Below, piece by piece: positions 1-7,271 of a stretch of DNA of 14,149 nucleotides (position 1 is the stretch's first letter; each line of letters begins with the position of its first letter). The position numbers and the translations under genes were made by a program. The notes beneath the pieces were generated by a model that saw only the letters and a program-made list of their open reading frames with translations, searched no databases and had not been told where the DNA came from. The stretch is from DASUFH01 sp036274645 (GTDB lineage Bacteria; Acidobacteriota; Terriglobia; 20CM-2-55-15): positions 1-14,149 of the forward strand of contig DASUFH010000268.1 of assembly GCA_036274645.1 (NCBI GenBank), read 5' to 3'.

Positions 1-1406
1 CGGCGCTGGATCGGATCCATAGCTGGCTGCTCGGCCGGGGCGAAGTGGAGGCAGGCGCTGTCCTGGAACGGGCGGCCGGTCCCATGAAAGCCCGGGACAC
101 CGCTTATGAAATCCTCGTCCGCACCGGAAGAATCGCGTCGGAGGCGGACCGGTTTCTCGTCACGGCCGGGATCGAAGCCCGGTTTCCACCCACGGTTGCA
201 GAGGCTGCGGAACGTGTCGCGCCATTTGCCGGGTCCGCCAGGCGCATGGACTACCGGGGCGAGCGGGCCATCACGATCGATGACGACGACACCACCGAGG
301 TCGACGACGCGCTCACCGTCAGGGAGTCCGGCGGCGAACTCATTGTGGGCGTGCACATCGCCAATGTCGCGGCCTATGTTGAAAAAAACGATCTGCTGGA
401 TGTGGAAGCGGCGCGACGGCTCTCGACGATTTACCTTCCCGCATCGACGGTCCGCATGTTCCCGGACCGCGTGTCGACAGATCTGGCCAGCCTGATGGCC
501 GGCGCCGCGCGGCCCGCTTTCACGATTGAAGCCCGCTTCGATTCCGCGCTGAACCGTATCGGTTTTCGCGCGGCGCTCAGCGAGATCCAGGTCCATGAGC
601 GGCTCTCCTATGACGAAGCGGACCGGCGACTGGCCGAAGGCGAACCCGCGCTGAGCGCGCTGGCGCGGCTGGCCGCGCGGCTGCGCGCCGACCGCGCCGC
701 CGTGGGCGCGGTCGTCCTTCGCCGGCCCGAGTTGAAGATCACAGTGTCGAACGACGCCATCCACGTCAAGCGGATCGATCCCAATTCCGCTTCACGTCTT
801 CTCGTCACCGAGATGATGATCATGGCCAACGCGCTCGCGGCCGACCTCGCCGTGGCAAGCGCCGCTCCCATCATCTTCCGCACCCAGGAGCGCCGCGAAC
901 TGCCGCCCGGCGACGCTCCGGAAAACGAAGTCCTCGCATTTGAACGCCTCCGCAAAACCTTCAAGCGGTCGCGGCTGTCGCTCTCACCGGGGCCACACTC
1001 CGGACTCGGCCTGACGGCTTATACGCAGATGTCGTCGCCCATCCGCCGCTTCACCGACCTGGTCACCCAGCGGCAGATCAGCGCGCTCATCGAAGGCCAG
1101 CCCTTTCCATATGATCGCGATGACCTCGTCCGATTTCTGGGCGCCGCCGAAACGGCGGAGCAGGAGATCCGCGCCCTCGAAGAACGCGCCTCTCACTACT
1201 GGCTCCTCGAATATCTCCGGCGCGAAAGCATGAACCAGGCGCTGAGCGCGACCGTGCTGGACTCAGGGGGGGCGATCGAATTGAACGACTATTACCTGCG
1301 CGCCAAGGTATCCGGAGGACCGTTTCGAGCCGGCGAGACGCTGCAGGTGGCGATCGAGTCCATCGATCCTGGCGCGCAGGAAGTGCGATTCAAGCGGATC
1401 GGATAA
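1..1406 (+). CDS. RNB-domain 3'-5' exoribonuclease (RNase II/R family), 5' end missing
   Basis: This is a processive 3'-5' exoribonuclease of the RNase II/R superfamily, a cytoplasmic enzyme of RNA turnover. The frame is open from the first full codon (base 3) to a TAA at 1404-1406, so the gene starts left of the window; the GTG at 45 is only the first start codon visible. Numbered from that GTG, the catalytic metal cluster is AITIDDDDTTEVDDA, with D79, E85, D87 and D88. Further RNB hallmarks are FPDRVSTDLASLM (about residues 140-152) and SPIRRFTDL (about 335-343), the arginine motif that contacts the RNA phosphates. The last 60 or so residues look like a small S1-like beta domain. E85 sits where E. 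coli RNase II and RNase R have Asp. From memory, plant chloroplast and cyanobacterial RNB proteins also have Glu there, which fits that branch. The gene converges on the next one with 40 bp between stops. Confidence 0.9.
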   Translation, partial: ALDRIHSWLLGRGEVEAGAVLERAAGPMKARDTAYEILVRTGRIASEADRFLVTAGIEARFPPTVAEAAERVAPFAGSARRMDYRGERAITIDDDDTTEVDDALTVRESGGELIVGVHIANVAAYVEKNDLLDVEAARRLSTIYLPASTVRMFPDRVSTDLASLMAGAARPAFTIEARFDSALNRIGFRAALSEIQVHERLSYDEADRRLAEGEPALSALARLAARLRADRAAVGAVVLRRPELKITVSNDAIHVKRIDPNSASRLLVTEMMIMANALAADLAVASAAPIIFRTQERRELPPGDAPENEVLAFERLRKTFKRSRLSLSPGPHSGLGLTAYTQMSSPIRRFTDLVTQRQISALIEGQPFPYDRDDLVRFLGAAETAEQEIRALEERASHYWLLEYLRRESMNQALSATVLDSGGAIELNDYYLRAKVSGGPFRAGETLQVAIESIDPGAQEVRFKRIG

Positions 1407-1430
1407 AGGCGGGGCTGAGGGGTCCCCGTG

Positions 1431-1447
1431 TCCTTGTAGGGGTGGTC
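1431..1447 (+). repeat. 17-nt intergenic motif, copy 1
   Basis: TCCTTGTAGGGGTGGTC lies between the convergent RNB and membrane-protein genes and its last base touches the stop codon of the minus-strand gene. A copy with a single T/C difference lies at 10026-10042, also intergenic. It may be a remnant of a dispersed intergenic repeat. Two copies in one window cannot prove that. Confidence 0.4.
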
Positions 1448-2796
1448 TATTTCTCGAAGTAGTTCTTGACGGCGCTGTAGTGGCGCGGGGCCAGCGTGCG
1501 GCGCCAGGCAGCCTGACCGGCGCCGGAGGCGTAGTCGCGCGGCGCGGCGGCGGGGCCGTTCTCCGGCGCGGCTTTCGGCGCGCCGGGCAGCGCGGCGATC
1601 GGGGCCCAGTCATCGGGATTCGCCATCGCGCCTGGCGGCAAAGACTGCGCCTTGAACTTGTCGAAAGGCTGGCTTTCCTGCCCCCAGGTCAGTTCGGCGT
1701 CGCCTCGGCCACGATCGACTCCGCCGTTTCCCGGCATGCCTTCGACTTTCTCGCCCGATCCGCTGTCGGAATCGAGTGGAAAATCGTCCGGGTCGAACCG
1801 GCTGAATTCCCTGCCCAATCTGGCCAGGTCACCCAACCGGCCACTCTGCCGACCCAACAACTCGGAAAGGGATTCCGCAAGCCGCTCCCGGGACCGGGCG
1901 TCTGAAGGCAGATTGAATTCACCGGACGCAATCGCCTCCTTGCCTCCGAGCAGGCGTTCAAGCTCCGGTGTCAATCCGCCGAGCATTCCGTTTTCGGCCA
2001 GTTTCTGGATGGCCTTCGCCAGTTCATCGTCCTGCGCCTCGGACGGCGAAGCGCCTCCCTGCGCGGCATCCGCATAACGGAACAAACTCTCCTCCGCCCA
2101 CCGCAGCGCGTCCTGTTTTGCCGAAAGATCCGCGACCATCTTTTCCTGCAGCGCATCGGCGGCCTCCCAGGTGGAGGAATCGATTCGTTCCATGGCCCCC
2201 TTCCGCAACCGCTCGATTTCCTCCTCCAGCTTTTTTTCTTCCTCCGGCGTGACGAGTTCCTGCTCCTTCAGCGCCGCGAGCGTCTGCTCGAGATCCCGGA
2301 CCACCTCCCGCGCTATGGCCCCCGTTCCCGCGGCTGCGGGAGCGCGCTGGGGCGCCGCCAGCGCAAGAGCCAGAAATCCGGCTGCGGGCAGAAGCCACTT
2401 CATGCGTCCCCACAGTTGAAATCGTGGCAAGACGAGCGACGACATCCGCTCCAGTTCAGGAGTCCAGTCGGAATCTCCGGTTTCGGCAAGGGTCAGCAGC
2501 GCCCCATGTCCGCCGCAAAGTGAGTCGGCCAGCGCCAGCGTTTCAGCAGGATGAAACGCGCGCCGCGCCACGATGAAAGCGGCGGGAATGGCCACGATCA
2601 CGGGGCTCAGCCACAGCCAGAGGAGGCTGACGGGCGTATGGAACAGGAACATCCGGCACACCAGTGCAATCCCCCCGGCCACCAGGAAGCCCGCGACAAC
2701 CCACTGCGGCCAGATGTCGAAAAACAGGCCCAACGCCAGCCGGCGCCGCAGGCGCCGTAACAGATCGTCCATGCGAGGGGACAGGCCAGGGATCAT
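1447..2796 (-). CDS. Membrane-anchored coiled-coil protein, MoxR/DUF58-neighbourhood type, function unknown
   Basis: I cannot assign a function. The 449-residue protein starts with a basic stretch (RRLRRRL, about 14-20), then has two hydrophobic segments at about 33-53 and 57-77, a third at about 134-149, a charged helical or coiled-coil region at about 163-238, and a Gly/Asp/Pro-rich, probably disordered stretch from about 320 to 420. It ends with an Arg/Tyr-rich motif, PRHYSAVKNYFEK. Membrane helices, a coiled coil and a tail of this kind recall DUF4175-like proteins and proteins in aerotolerance-type operons with MoxR ATPase and DUF58 genes. That link is by general resemblance only, and no such partner gene is in this window. 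An alternative start is the ATG at 2772 (MDDLLRRL), which may be the true one because no Shine-Dalgarno sequence precedes the ATG at 2796. It is divergent from tpm. Confidence 0.7.
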   Translation of the reverse strand: MIPGLSPRMDDLLRRLRRRLALGLFFDIWPQWVVAGFLVAGGIALVCRMFLFHTPVSLLWLWLSPVIVAIPAAFIVARRAFHPAETLALADSLCGGHGALLTLAETGDSDWTPELERMSSLVLPRFQLWGRMKWLLPAAGFLALALAAPQRAPAAAGTGAIAREVVRDLEQTLAALKEQELVTPEEEKKLEEEIERLRKGAMERIDSSTWEAADALQEKMVADLSAKQDALRWAEESLFRYADAAQGGASPSEAQDDELAKAIQKLAENGMLGGLTPELERLLGGKEAIASGEFNLPSDARSRERLAESLSELLGRQSGRLGDLARLGREFSRFDPDDFPLDSDSGSGEKVEGMPGNGGVDRGRGDAELTWGQESQPFDKFKAQSLPPGAMANPDDWAPIAALPGAPKAAPENGPAAAPRDYASGAGQAAWRRTLAPRHYSAVKNYFEK

Positions 2797-2839
2797 GATT
2801 ACCCCGTATTGTGCATCAATGCTCGCGGCAACCGCATGC

Positions 2840-2845
2840 TAGAAT
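2840..2845 (+). promoter_or_regulatory. -10 element of tpm (short leader)
   Basis: TAGAAT lies 14 nt upstream of the tpm ATG, which would start the transcript roughly 7-8 nt before the codon. No clear -35 box and no Shine-Dalgarno sequence are visible. The same hexamer at the same 14-nt distance precedes gmk. Confidence 0.45.
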
Positions 2846-2859
2846 GCGGCGCGAACGCG

Positions 2860-3510
2860 ATGAACCACGATTTTTGGTTGAATCGCTGGCAGGAAAACCG
2901 CATCGGCTTTCATCTGCCGGAAGTAAACCCACACCTCAAACGGTTCTACGACGAGACGATTCCCCGATCGGCCCGAATACTCGCGCCGCTGTGCGGGAAA
3001 AGCGTCGATCTGCGCTGGCTGGCCGACAAGGGGCATGACGTGGTCGGCGTCGAGCTGTCCTCGATTGCGGCGGCCGCCTTCATGAGGGAACAGGGACTGA
3101 CTGCGGAAACATCCACCGAACCGCCGTTCACCGTGTTTCGCGCGGATCGAATCACCTTTCTTGTCGGCGATTTCTTTGACCTCACGCCCGAAAACGCCGG
3201 CCGGTTCGATCTGATCTACGATCGCGCGGCGCTGATCGCGCTCTCCCCGGACGTACGCCCACGCTACGTGGCGCGACTCGGGTCTCTCCTCAATCCCGGC
3301 GGCAGAGCGCTGCTCATTTCGCTGGAGTATGATCCGCAGTCGATGAACGGACCGCCATTCGCCGTCCGCGAAGACGAGATCCGGTCGCTTTACGACGGCT
3401 ACGAAGTCCGCAAGCTGCTTGAATATGATTGCCTTGAGAACGAACCGCAGTTCAGGCAACGCGGCCTCCAGTGGATGAAGGAAGCGGTTTACCGGATCGA
3501 TTCCACGTAA
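2860..3510 (+). CDS. tpm: Thiopurine S-methyltransferase (TPMT) family protein
   Basis: This is an S-adenosylmethionine-dependent methyltransferase of the TPMT family, soluble and cytoplasmic. Bacterial members methylate thiopurines in vitro and are linked to detoxifying selenium and tellurium compounds; the natural substrate here is unknown. The protein is 216 residues, close to the usual bacterial length. The family pattern is clear: WLNRWQENRIGFHLPEVNP at the start, then APLCGKSVDLRWLADKGHDVVGVELS (the SAM-binding loop and acidic strand end, about 43-68), then RFDLIYDRAAL in the middle and a C-terminal half typical of the family. I chose the ATG at 2860 because family members begin with this Trp-rich helix. 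The frame is open further upstream to a TTG at 2809, but those residues are not family-like. The start has no Shine-Dalgarno sequence and lies 14 nt after a TAGAAT box. Confidence 0.9.
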   Translation: MNHDFWLNRWQENRIGFHLPEVNPHLKRFYDETIPRSARILAPLCGKSVDLRWLADKGHDVVGVELSSIAAAAFMREQGLTAETSTEPPFTVFRADRITFLVGDFFDLTPENAGRFDLIYDRAALIALSPDVRPRYVARLGSLLNPGGRALLISLEYDPQSMNGPPFAVREDEIRSLYDGYEVRKLLEYDCLENEPQFRQRGLQWMKEAVYRIDST

Positions 3511-3516
3511 GTCCCA

Positions 3517-3544
3517 TTGCCTGTTACCCAGCGGCATCTACAAT
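3517..3544 (+). promoter_or_regulatory. Sigma-70-type promoter for the GGDEF gene
   Basis: A TTGCCT -35-like box (3517-3522), a 16-nt spacer and a TACAAT -10 box (3539-3544) lie just after the tpm stop and 55 nt before the GGDEF start. Transcription would start near 3551, giving a leader of about 50 nt that carries the GGAAG ribosome site at 3590-3594. Confidence 0.5.
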
Positions 3545-3599
3545 GATCCCCGGATGAAAGGGCAGGCTGCGACGTCAGCGCCCGATTTCGGAAGACACG

Positions 3600-4829
3600 A
3601 TGTCGGAAACGATATTCATTCTGGGCTCCAATGAGAGCCAATGCGCTGAACTGCGCGACATCCTGAAGGAGAGAGTCGGCGACGCGATCGTCACGACGTC
3701 GGTCGGCGACCTGATCCCGCGGGCGGACGACGCAATAATCGTCACCGGAGAGGAACAGCGTACCGGGGTTCTCTACCGGCGCCTGCTCGATCAGCTGGCG
3801 CATCAGGCGCAGCGCGCCGAAGTGCTGGGCGAGCTCATGCGTCTGTTTTCCTCCGCGCTCAGCCTGGAGGACATCCTCGAAAAAGTCGTCGCGAAGTCCA
3901 CCAAGGTGCTTGGAGACACGGCGTTCATCGTCCTCAACGAGAACGCCAAGCTACGACTGGAAGCGGCGTTTTCGACCGACCGGGACCGCCTGACGCGCCT
4001 GCTTGTCACGGCGGTCAATGTCACGCCGCAAACGGCCGTCGGAGAACTGCTCGGCGAGGTGCTTGAAGCCGGTAATCCACTCGTTGTGCCCAACCTCAAC
4101 CAGACCCAGGCGCTCCCGGAACTGCGGCCACTGGTCGAAAAATACGGTTTCATGTCGCTGGTGGCCACACCGATCCGGCTCAAAGACAAAATTTTCGGCG
4201 CGTTCATTTCGATCTCATCCGGAACGAAGGCAATGGGAACACCGGAGCTGACGCCCGCCGCTGAACTCGCGGATTTCACGGCGATGGTGGTGGAAAACGC
4301 GCGCCTCTTTGCCGAGCTGCAGCGCACGGCGACGATCGACCCGTTGACGGGACTCTACAACAAGCGTCTCTTCCACGAGGTGCTGGGCCGCGAGACGGCG
4401 CGCACACACCGATACAGCACGCCGCTGTCGCTCCTGATGATCGATGTCGACAGCTTCAAGCGCGTGAACGACAACTTCGGCCACCCCGTCGGCGACAGGG
4501 TGCTTGCCCATATCGGCCAGATTCTGGAACGAACCGTTCGGAACACCGACTTCGTGTTTCGCTATGGCGGCGACGAATTCAGCGTGATCCTTCCGGGCAC
4601 GAATGTCGAAGGCGCCGTTCGCGCCGCCGAAAAGATTCTGCAGAAGGTCCAATCGAACCCACTGCCCCAGACCGCCGGACATCCGGGTCTCGTATCGGTA
4701 AGCATCGGCGTGTCGGAGTACCGTAAAGGAACCCCTACCGAAACCCTGATCTCGGAAGCCGACCAGGCGCTCTACGCGTCCAAGCGATCCACCAAGAATA
4801 CCTTCCGCGTTTATCCAGTCACCGAGTAG
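3600..4829 (+). CDS. GAF-GGDEF diguanylate cyclase
   Basis: This protein makes the second messenger c-di-GMP from two GTP. The 409 residues read as an N-terminal remnant (1-60) with the strand-helix pattern of half a response-regulator receiver fold, a helix (about 60-85), a GAF sensor domain (about 85-235), and a GGDEF domain (about 245-405). The active-site motif is intact: RYGGDEF with G323, G324, D325, E326 and F327. An RNTD sequence (R314-D317) sits exactly five residues upstream, the position of the RxxD inhibitory I-site, so feedback by product is expected. The domain opens with the usual DPLTGLYNKR. There are no membrane segments, so it is probably a cytosolic sensor; the GAF ligand is unknown. 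GGAAG at 3590-3594 is well placed for the ATG at 3600, and the gene has its own promoter. A receiver-type phosphoacceptor pocket is not evident. Confidence 0.92.
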   Translation: MSETIFILGSNESQCAELRDILKERVGDAIVTTSVGDLIPRADDAIIVTGEEQRTGVLYRRLLDQLAHQAQRAEVLGELMRLFSSALSLEDILEKVVAKSTKVLGDTAFIVLNENAKLRLEAAFSTDRDRLTRLLVTAVNVTPQTAVGELLGEVLEAGNPLVVPNLNQTQALPELRPLVEKYGFMSLVATPIRLKDKIFGAFISISSGTKAMGTPELTPAAELADFTAMVVENARLFAELQRTATIDPLTGLYNKRLFHEVLGRETARTHRYSTPLSLLMIDVDSFKRVNDNFGHPVGDRVLAHIGQILERTVRNTDFVFRYGGDEFSVILPGTNVEGAVRAAEKILQKVQSNPLPQTAGHPGLVSVSIGVSEYRKGTPTETLISEADQALYASKRSTKNTFRVYPVTE

Positions 4830-4861
4830 AAAAAATTATGCGGGGGCCGCAACGCCCCCGC
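4830..4861 (-). terminator. Rho-independent terminator closing the minus-strand block
   Basis: A perfect 8-bp GC stem (4840-4847 with 4854-4861, loop CGCAAC) is followed, reading on the minus strand, by ATAA and six T (4835-4830). It lies 28 bp beyond the stop of the 4890-6134 gene. The same hairpin is 10 nt after the GGDEF stop on the plus strand but has no T-run in that direction, so it may serve both convergent genes while being a canonical terminator only on the minus strand. Confidence 0.75.
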
Positions 4862-4889
4862 GGGAGAGCAGAATGAGGAGGAGACTAAC

Positions 4890-6134
4890 CTAAAGGCGGG
4901 CAGCCTTCATTCGAGCCAGACGGAAGCGCTCTTGATTCTCATCGGGGCGCGGAACCATCATCGGACGTCGTCCCAGAGCGGCAATGTGATCGAGAAACAG
5001 CGTGCTCGCGGTCGGAGTCGAAAGCAGAAAGTTGTAAACGCTCCAGCGGCAGGCGCCCGCCGCCGGATGCATGGAGCTGACCAGCCAGCCGCGCACGCGA
5101 TCCGGACGATCCGCGGCCAGGGGCTTCGGAGCGGACGGAGACCACGAGGCCAGGTCCATTGAATCCAGCGCGACACGAACGTCATTGACCGTCGCAATCA
5201 GCGCGGGCTCACTGGCGGGCGTCGCTGAAAACCAGAACGGCTTCGCCGGCGCTTCGACCCTGGGGGTGTCCGCAAGCGCGGCCTTCAGCGACACTCTGGC
5301 GCGCCCCTCGAGAATCTGTCGAACGCGCCGGAACCGGAGCCAGCCGATGTTCTCGTCGGACTTCGCCAGGCCGCCACTCTTCAGCTGATCCTCGACCTGC
5401 GTCGTCAACCGGGCGTCCCATGCGCTTCCCATCTCGGTGGCGACGCCGAGCGCATGATCGAATCCCATCGCTCCAGACCAGACCAGCGCGGACAGCAGCG
5501 ACGTGCCAATCACGTGAAAACGTAAAGGCGTTTCTTCCGCCCGGAGGGAAAGCCAGTTCATGAGAGACGACTGGAATACCAGGCTCTCCACCAGACGCGC
5601 GGAAACGCGGTTGTATTCATAGAGGGGACCGTACTGTTTCACCGCGGCGGCAATGCAGTTCGGCTTCAGACTCCCTTCGCTAAGCCAGGTCTCCCGTACG
5701 GCCGCGATCGTCGAGGCGTAGAAAGCGTCGAGGTTATGCCGGGTATGAAACGTGAACAGATCCCAGCCAGTCAATTGCGCCGCTTCGATCATGCGGTGGC
5801 GGATCGTCGCCAGCGCGTCGATTTCATTGAACCAACCGAGCGCCACAGCCTCGGCCGGCATCAGGTTGTAGACGGCAGGAACGACAACAGTCGCCGGATG
5901 ACCGGCCATTTCTTTCTTGCCCAACCACTGCAGACCGAGAATGGCTGACGCTTTCCACTGCACCTTCTTTCGGGACGGTGACGAGGCTTCGTAGGCTCGA
6001 ACTTTCCAAACGTAGCGCGTCAGGTCGCGGTTGCGCCCCGCGCCGACTGTCGAACCGCCTCTGTTGCTGCCCGAAACTTGCATATGACCCGACAGTCGAG
6101 AAGCAATTGACTGGCCAATTGGCAGCCACTCCAC
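4890..6134 (-). CDS. Unrecognised 414-residue protein
   Basis: I do not recognise this protein. It has no clear signal peptide, no convincing membrane helix (residues about 205-235 are the most hydrophobic) and no nucleotide-binding, metal-binding or protease motif that I can see. It is rich in Trp and looks like a mostly helical globular protein from about residue 38 onward. Residues 18-37 are Gly/Ser/Asn-rich and may be a linker. Recognisable stretches for later searching are GWDLFTFHTRHNLDAFYAS and ALVWSGAMGFDHALGVATEM. Coding quality is good: a long uninterrupted frame with base use like its neighbours. The start is uncertain. GTG at 6134 lies only 2 nt after AGGAGG, which is too close, and ATG at 6083 (397 residues) has no Shine-Dalgarno sequence. 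It is the last gene of the minus-strand block, 126 bp after the aldolase, with a good terminator behind it. Confidence 0.65.
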   Translation of the reverse strand: MEWLPIGQSIASRLSGHMQVSGSNRGGSTVGAGRNRDLTRYVWKVRAYEASSPSRKKVQWKASAILGLQWLGKKEMAGHPATVVVPAVYNLMPAEAVALGWFNEIDALATIRHRMIEAAQLTGWDLFTFHTRHNLDAFYASTIAAVRETWLSEGSLKPNCIAAAVKQYGPLYEYNRVSARLVESLVFQSSLMNWLSLRAEETPLRFHVIGTSLLSALVWSGAMGFDHALGVATEMGSAWDARLTTQVEDQLKSGGLAKSDENIGWLRFRRVRQILEGRARVSLKAALADTPRVEAPAKPFWFSATPASEPALIATVNDVRVALDSMDLASWSPSAPKPLAADRPDRVRGWLVSSMHPAAGACRWSVYNFLLSTPTASTLFLDHIAALGRRPMMVPRPDENQERFRLARMKAARL

Positions 6135-6190
6135 AGCCTCCTGTAAGCCATTGATTTCCTGACCTGAGGCTGCGCTTCAGAGGCGGAGAA

Positions 6191-6223
6191 AAACCGGTAT
6201 GGCCCCCAAACTGCATGGGCCGT
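6191..6223 (-). terminator. Weak terminator after the aldolase gene
   Basis: A 7-bp stem with one G-U pair (6199-6205 with 6217-6223, loop of 11 nt) is followed on the minus strand by ACCGG and five T. It lies between the aldolase stop at 6261 and the start of the next minus-strand gene. The long loop and the offset T-run make it weak, so some read-through is likely. Confidence 0.4.
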
Positions 6224-6260
6224 GGAGAAGACTCAACTTAGTAGATGGTGAGAAAGGGGT

Positions 6261-7205
6261 TCATGGCGTTCGATTCAACGCCCGGCCGGCAGACGGCGTC
6301 CAGCCATCGAACGCCGGTCCGTCCTGAAAAAATTTCGCGTCCTTTGCCAGCGGGTGGTTCGAGGCGTATTTCGCGTTAGCCTGTCCCCATATCTTCCCGG
6401 CCCTCAGCGTTTCATCGTGGACCTTCGTCACGAGCGCCTGATAACGCTTGTCGTTCTGTTGGAAGCCGGAAAAGGAACTGAGATCGTTATTTCCGATGAG
6501 GACCACGTCGATACCGGGAACGGACGCGATGTCGTACGTATTGTCGACGCCTTCGACAGTTTCGATCATCACCACCACGAGCATGTTGTCGTTGAACGTC
6601 TGCCGGTAGGCGCTGCCCCAGATACTGGCTGCCTGACCGCCGCCGGCGCTGCGCCGCGCCACGGGAGGATACCGGGACCATTTGGCCGCCTCACGCGCCC
6701 GGCTTGCGTCGTCCACCGTCGGAATGATCACGCCAAGCGCGCCGATATCGGTCGCGTGCTGGATATGCCATTCCTGCGCGTCGGGCAGGCGGATCATGGG
6801 GGTCGCGGCGGATCGCGGGCACGCGGCGATCATTTTTTCCACATCGCCGAAGGTCAGCGTACTGTGCTGCATTTCAAACCAGGTAAAGTCGTAGTGTTTG
6901 GCGCGCTCGCAGTAGCCCGCGATATCGAATTTGGACTGCGTGAAGCTGAATATCTGCTTCCCCGCCAGCAGTTTTGCCTTGGCTGTGTTGTACAGCGCCT
7001 GGGAGGACGCTCCCCGGGCCGCACTCGCCGTGGCCGCCTCGACCGGAACCCCGCGACCATTGCCGGCAGCGCCACCACGGCCGGCGGCCGCGCCCGGAGT
7101 CCGTGGGCCGGGCTGCTGTGAGCCACCGAGATGAATCACCAGCGCCGCGGCCGCAGCAATGATCAAAGCGCCCGCCACGACGGCGCCTTTGCCCGAAGCC
7201 TTCAT
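6261..7205 (-). CDS. Exported HpcH/HpaI-type aldolase family protein
   Basis: This is a TIM-barrel protein of the HpcH/HpaI aldolase/citrate lyase family, whose members cleave 2-keto-3-deoxy or 4-hydroxy-2-ketoacids to pyruvate and an aldehyde with a divalent metal. The key residues are present at family spacing: H114 and R139 (25 apart, as H45 and R70 of E. coli HpaI), and the metal ligands E215 and D241 (26 apart, as E149 and D175). Motifs include RLPDA, GALGVIIPTV, RYPPVARR and IETVEG. The usual DTEHG is replaced by FEMQHS (110-115). The N-terminus is unusual for this family: two lysines, a hydrophobic helix (about 8-27) without a lipobox Cys, then a Gly/Ala/Pro-rich linker to about 65. 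This predicts export or anchoring facing the periplasm. AAAGGAA at 7213-7219 supports the ATG at 7205. The substrate cannot be read from the sequence. Confidence 0.87.
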   Translation of the reverse strand: MKASGKGAVVAGALIIAAAAALVIHLGGSQQPGPRTPGAAAGRGGAAGNGRGVPVEAATASAARGASSQALYNTAKAKLLAGKQIFSFTQSKFDIAGYCERAKHYDFTWFEMQHSTLTFGDVEKMIAACPRSAATPMIRLPDAQEWHIQHATDIGALGVIIPTVDDASRAREAAKWSRYPPVARRSAGGGQAASIWGSAYRQTFNDNMLVVVMIETVEGVDNTYDIASVPGIDVVLIGNNDLSSFSGFQQNDKRYQALVTKVHDETLRAGKIWGQANAKYASNHPLAKDAKFFQDGPAFDGWTPSAGRALNRTP

Positions 7206-7231
7206 GATGCGATTCCTTTCAGGAGAATCCG

Positions 7232-7252
7232 AAAATCGCGTGGGACCACGCG
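7232..7252 (-). terminator. Weak hairpin between the ferritin-VIT and aldolase genes
   Basis: A perfect inverted repeat, CGCGTGG-GA-CCACGCG (7237-7252), is followed on the minus strand by ATTTTC. It occupies the 66-bp gap after the ferritin-VIT stop. With only four T it would be a partial terminator or an mRNA-stabilising hairpin. Confidence 0.35.
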
Positions 7253-7271
7253 CGGAAACACGACCCGGTCC

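Noticed and set aside
3554..3634. 26-codon ORF after the TACAAT box overlapping the GGDEF start
   Set aside because: Out of frame, no ribosome site of its own, and it ends inside the cyclase gene without a stop/start junction. Probably chance.
6164..6180. Small hairpin CTGAGGC-TGC-GCTTCAG upstream of the 4890-6134 gene
   Set aside because: Only 7 bp with a G-U pair, no T-run and no clear relation to a start or ribosome site.
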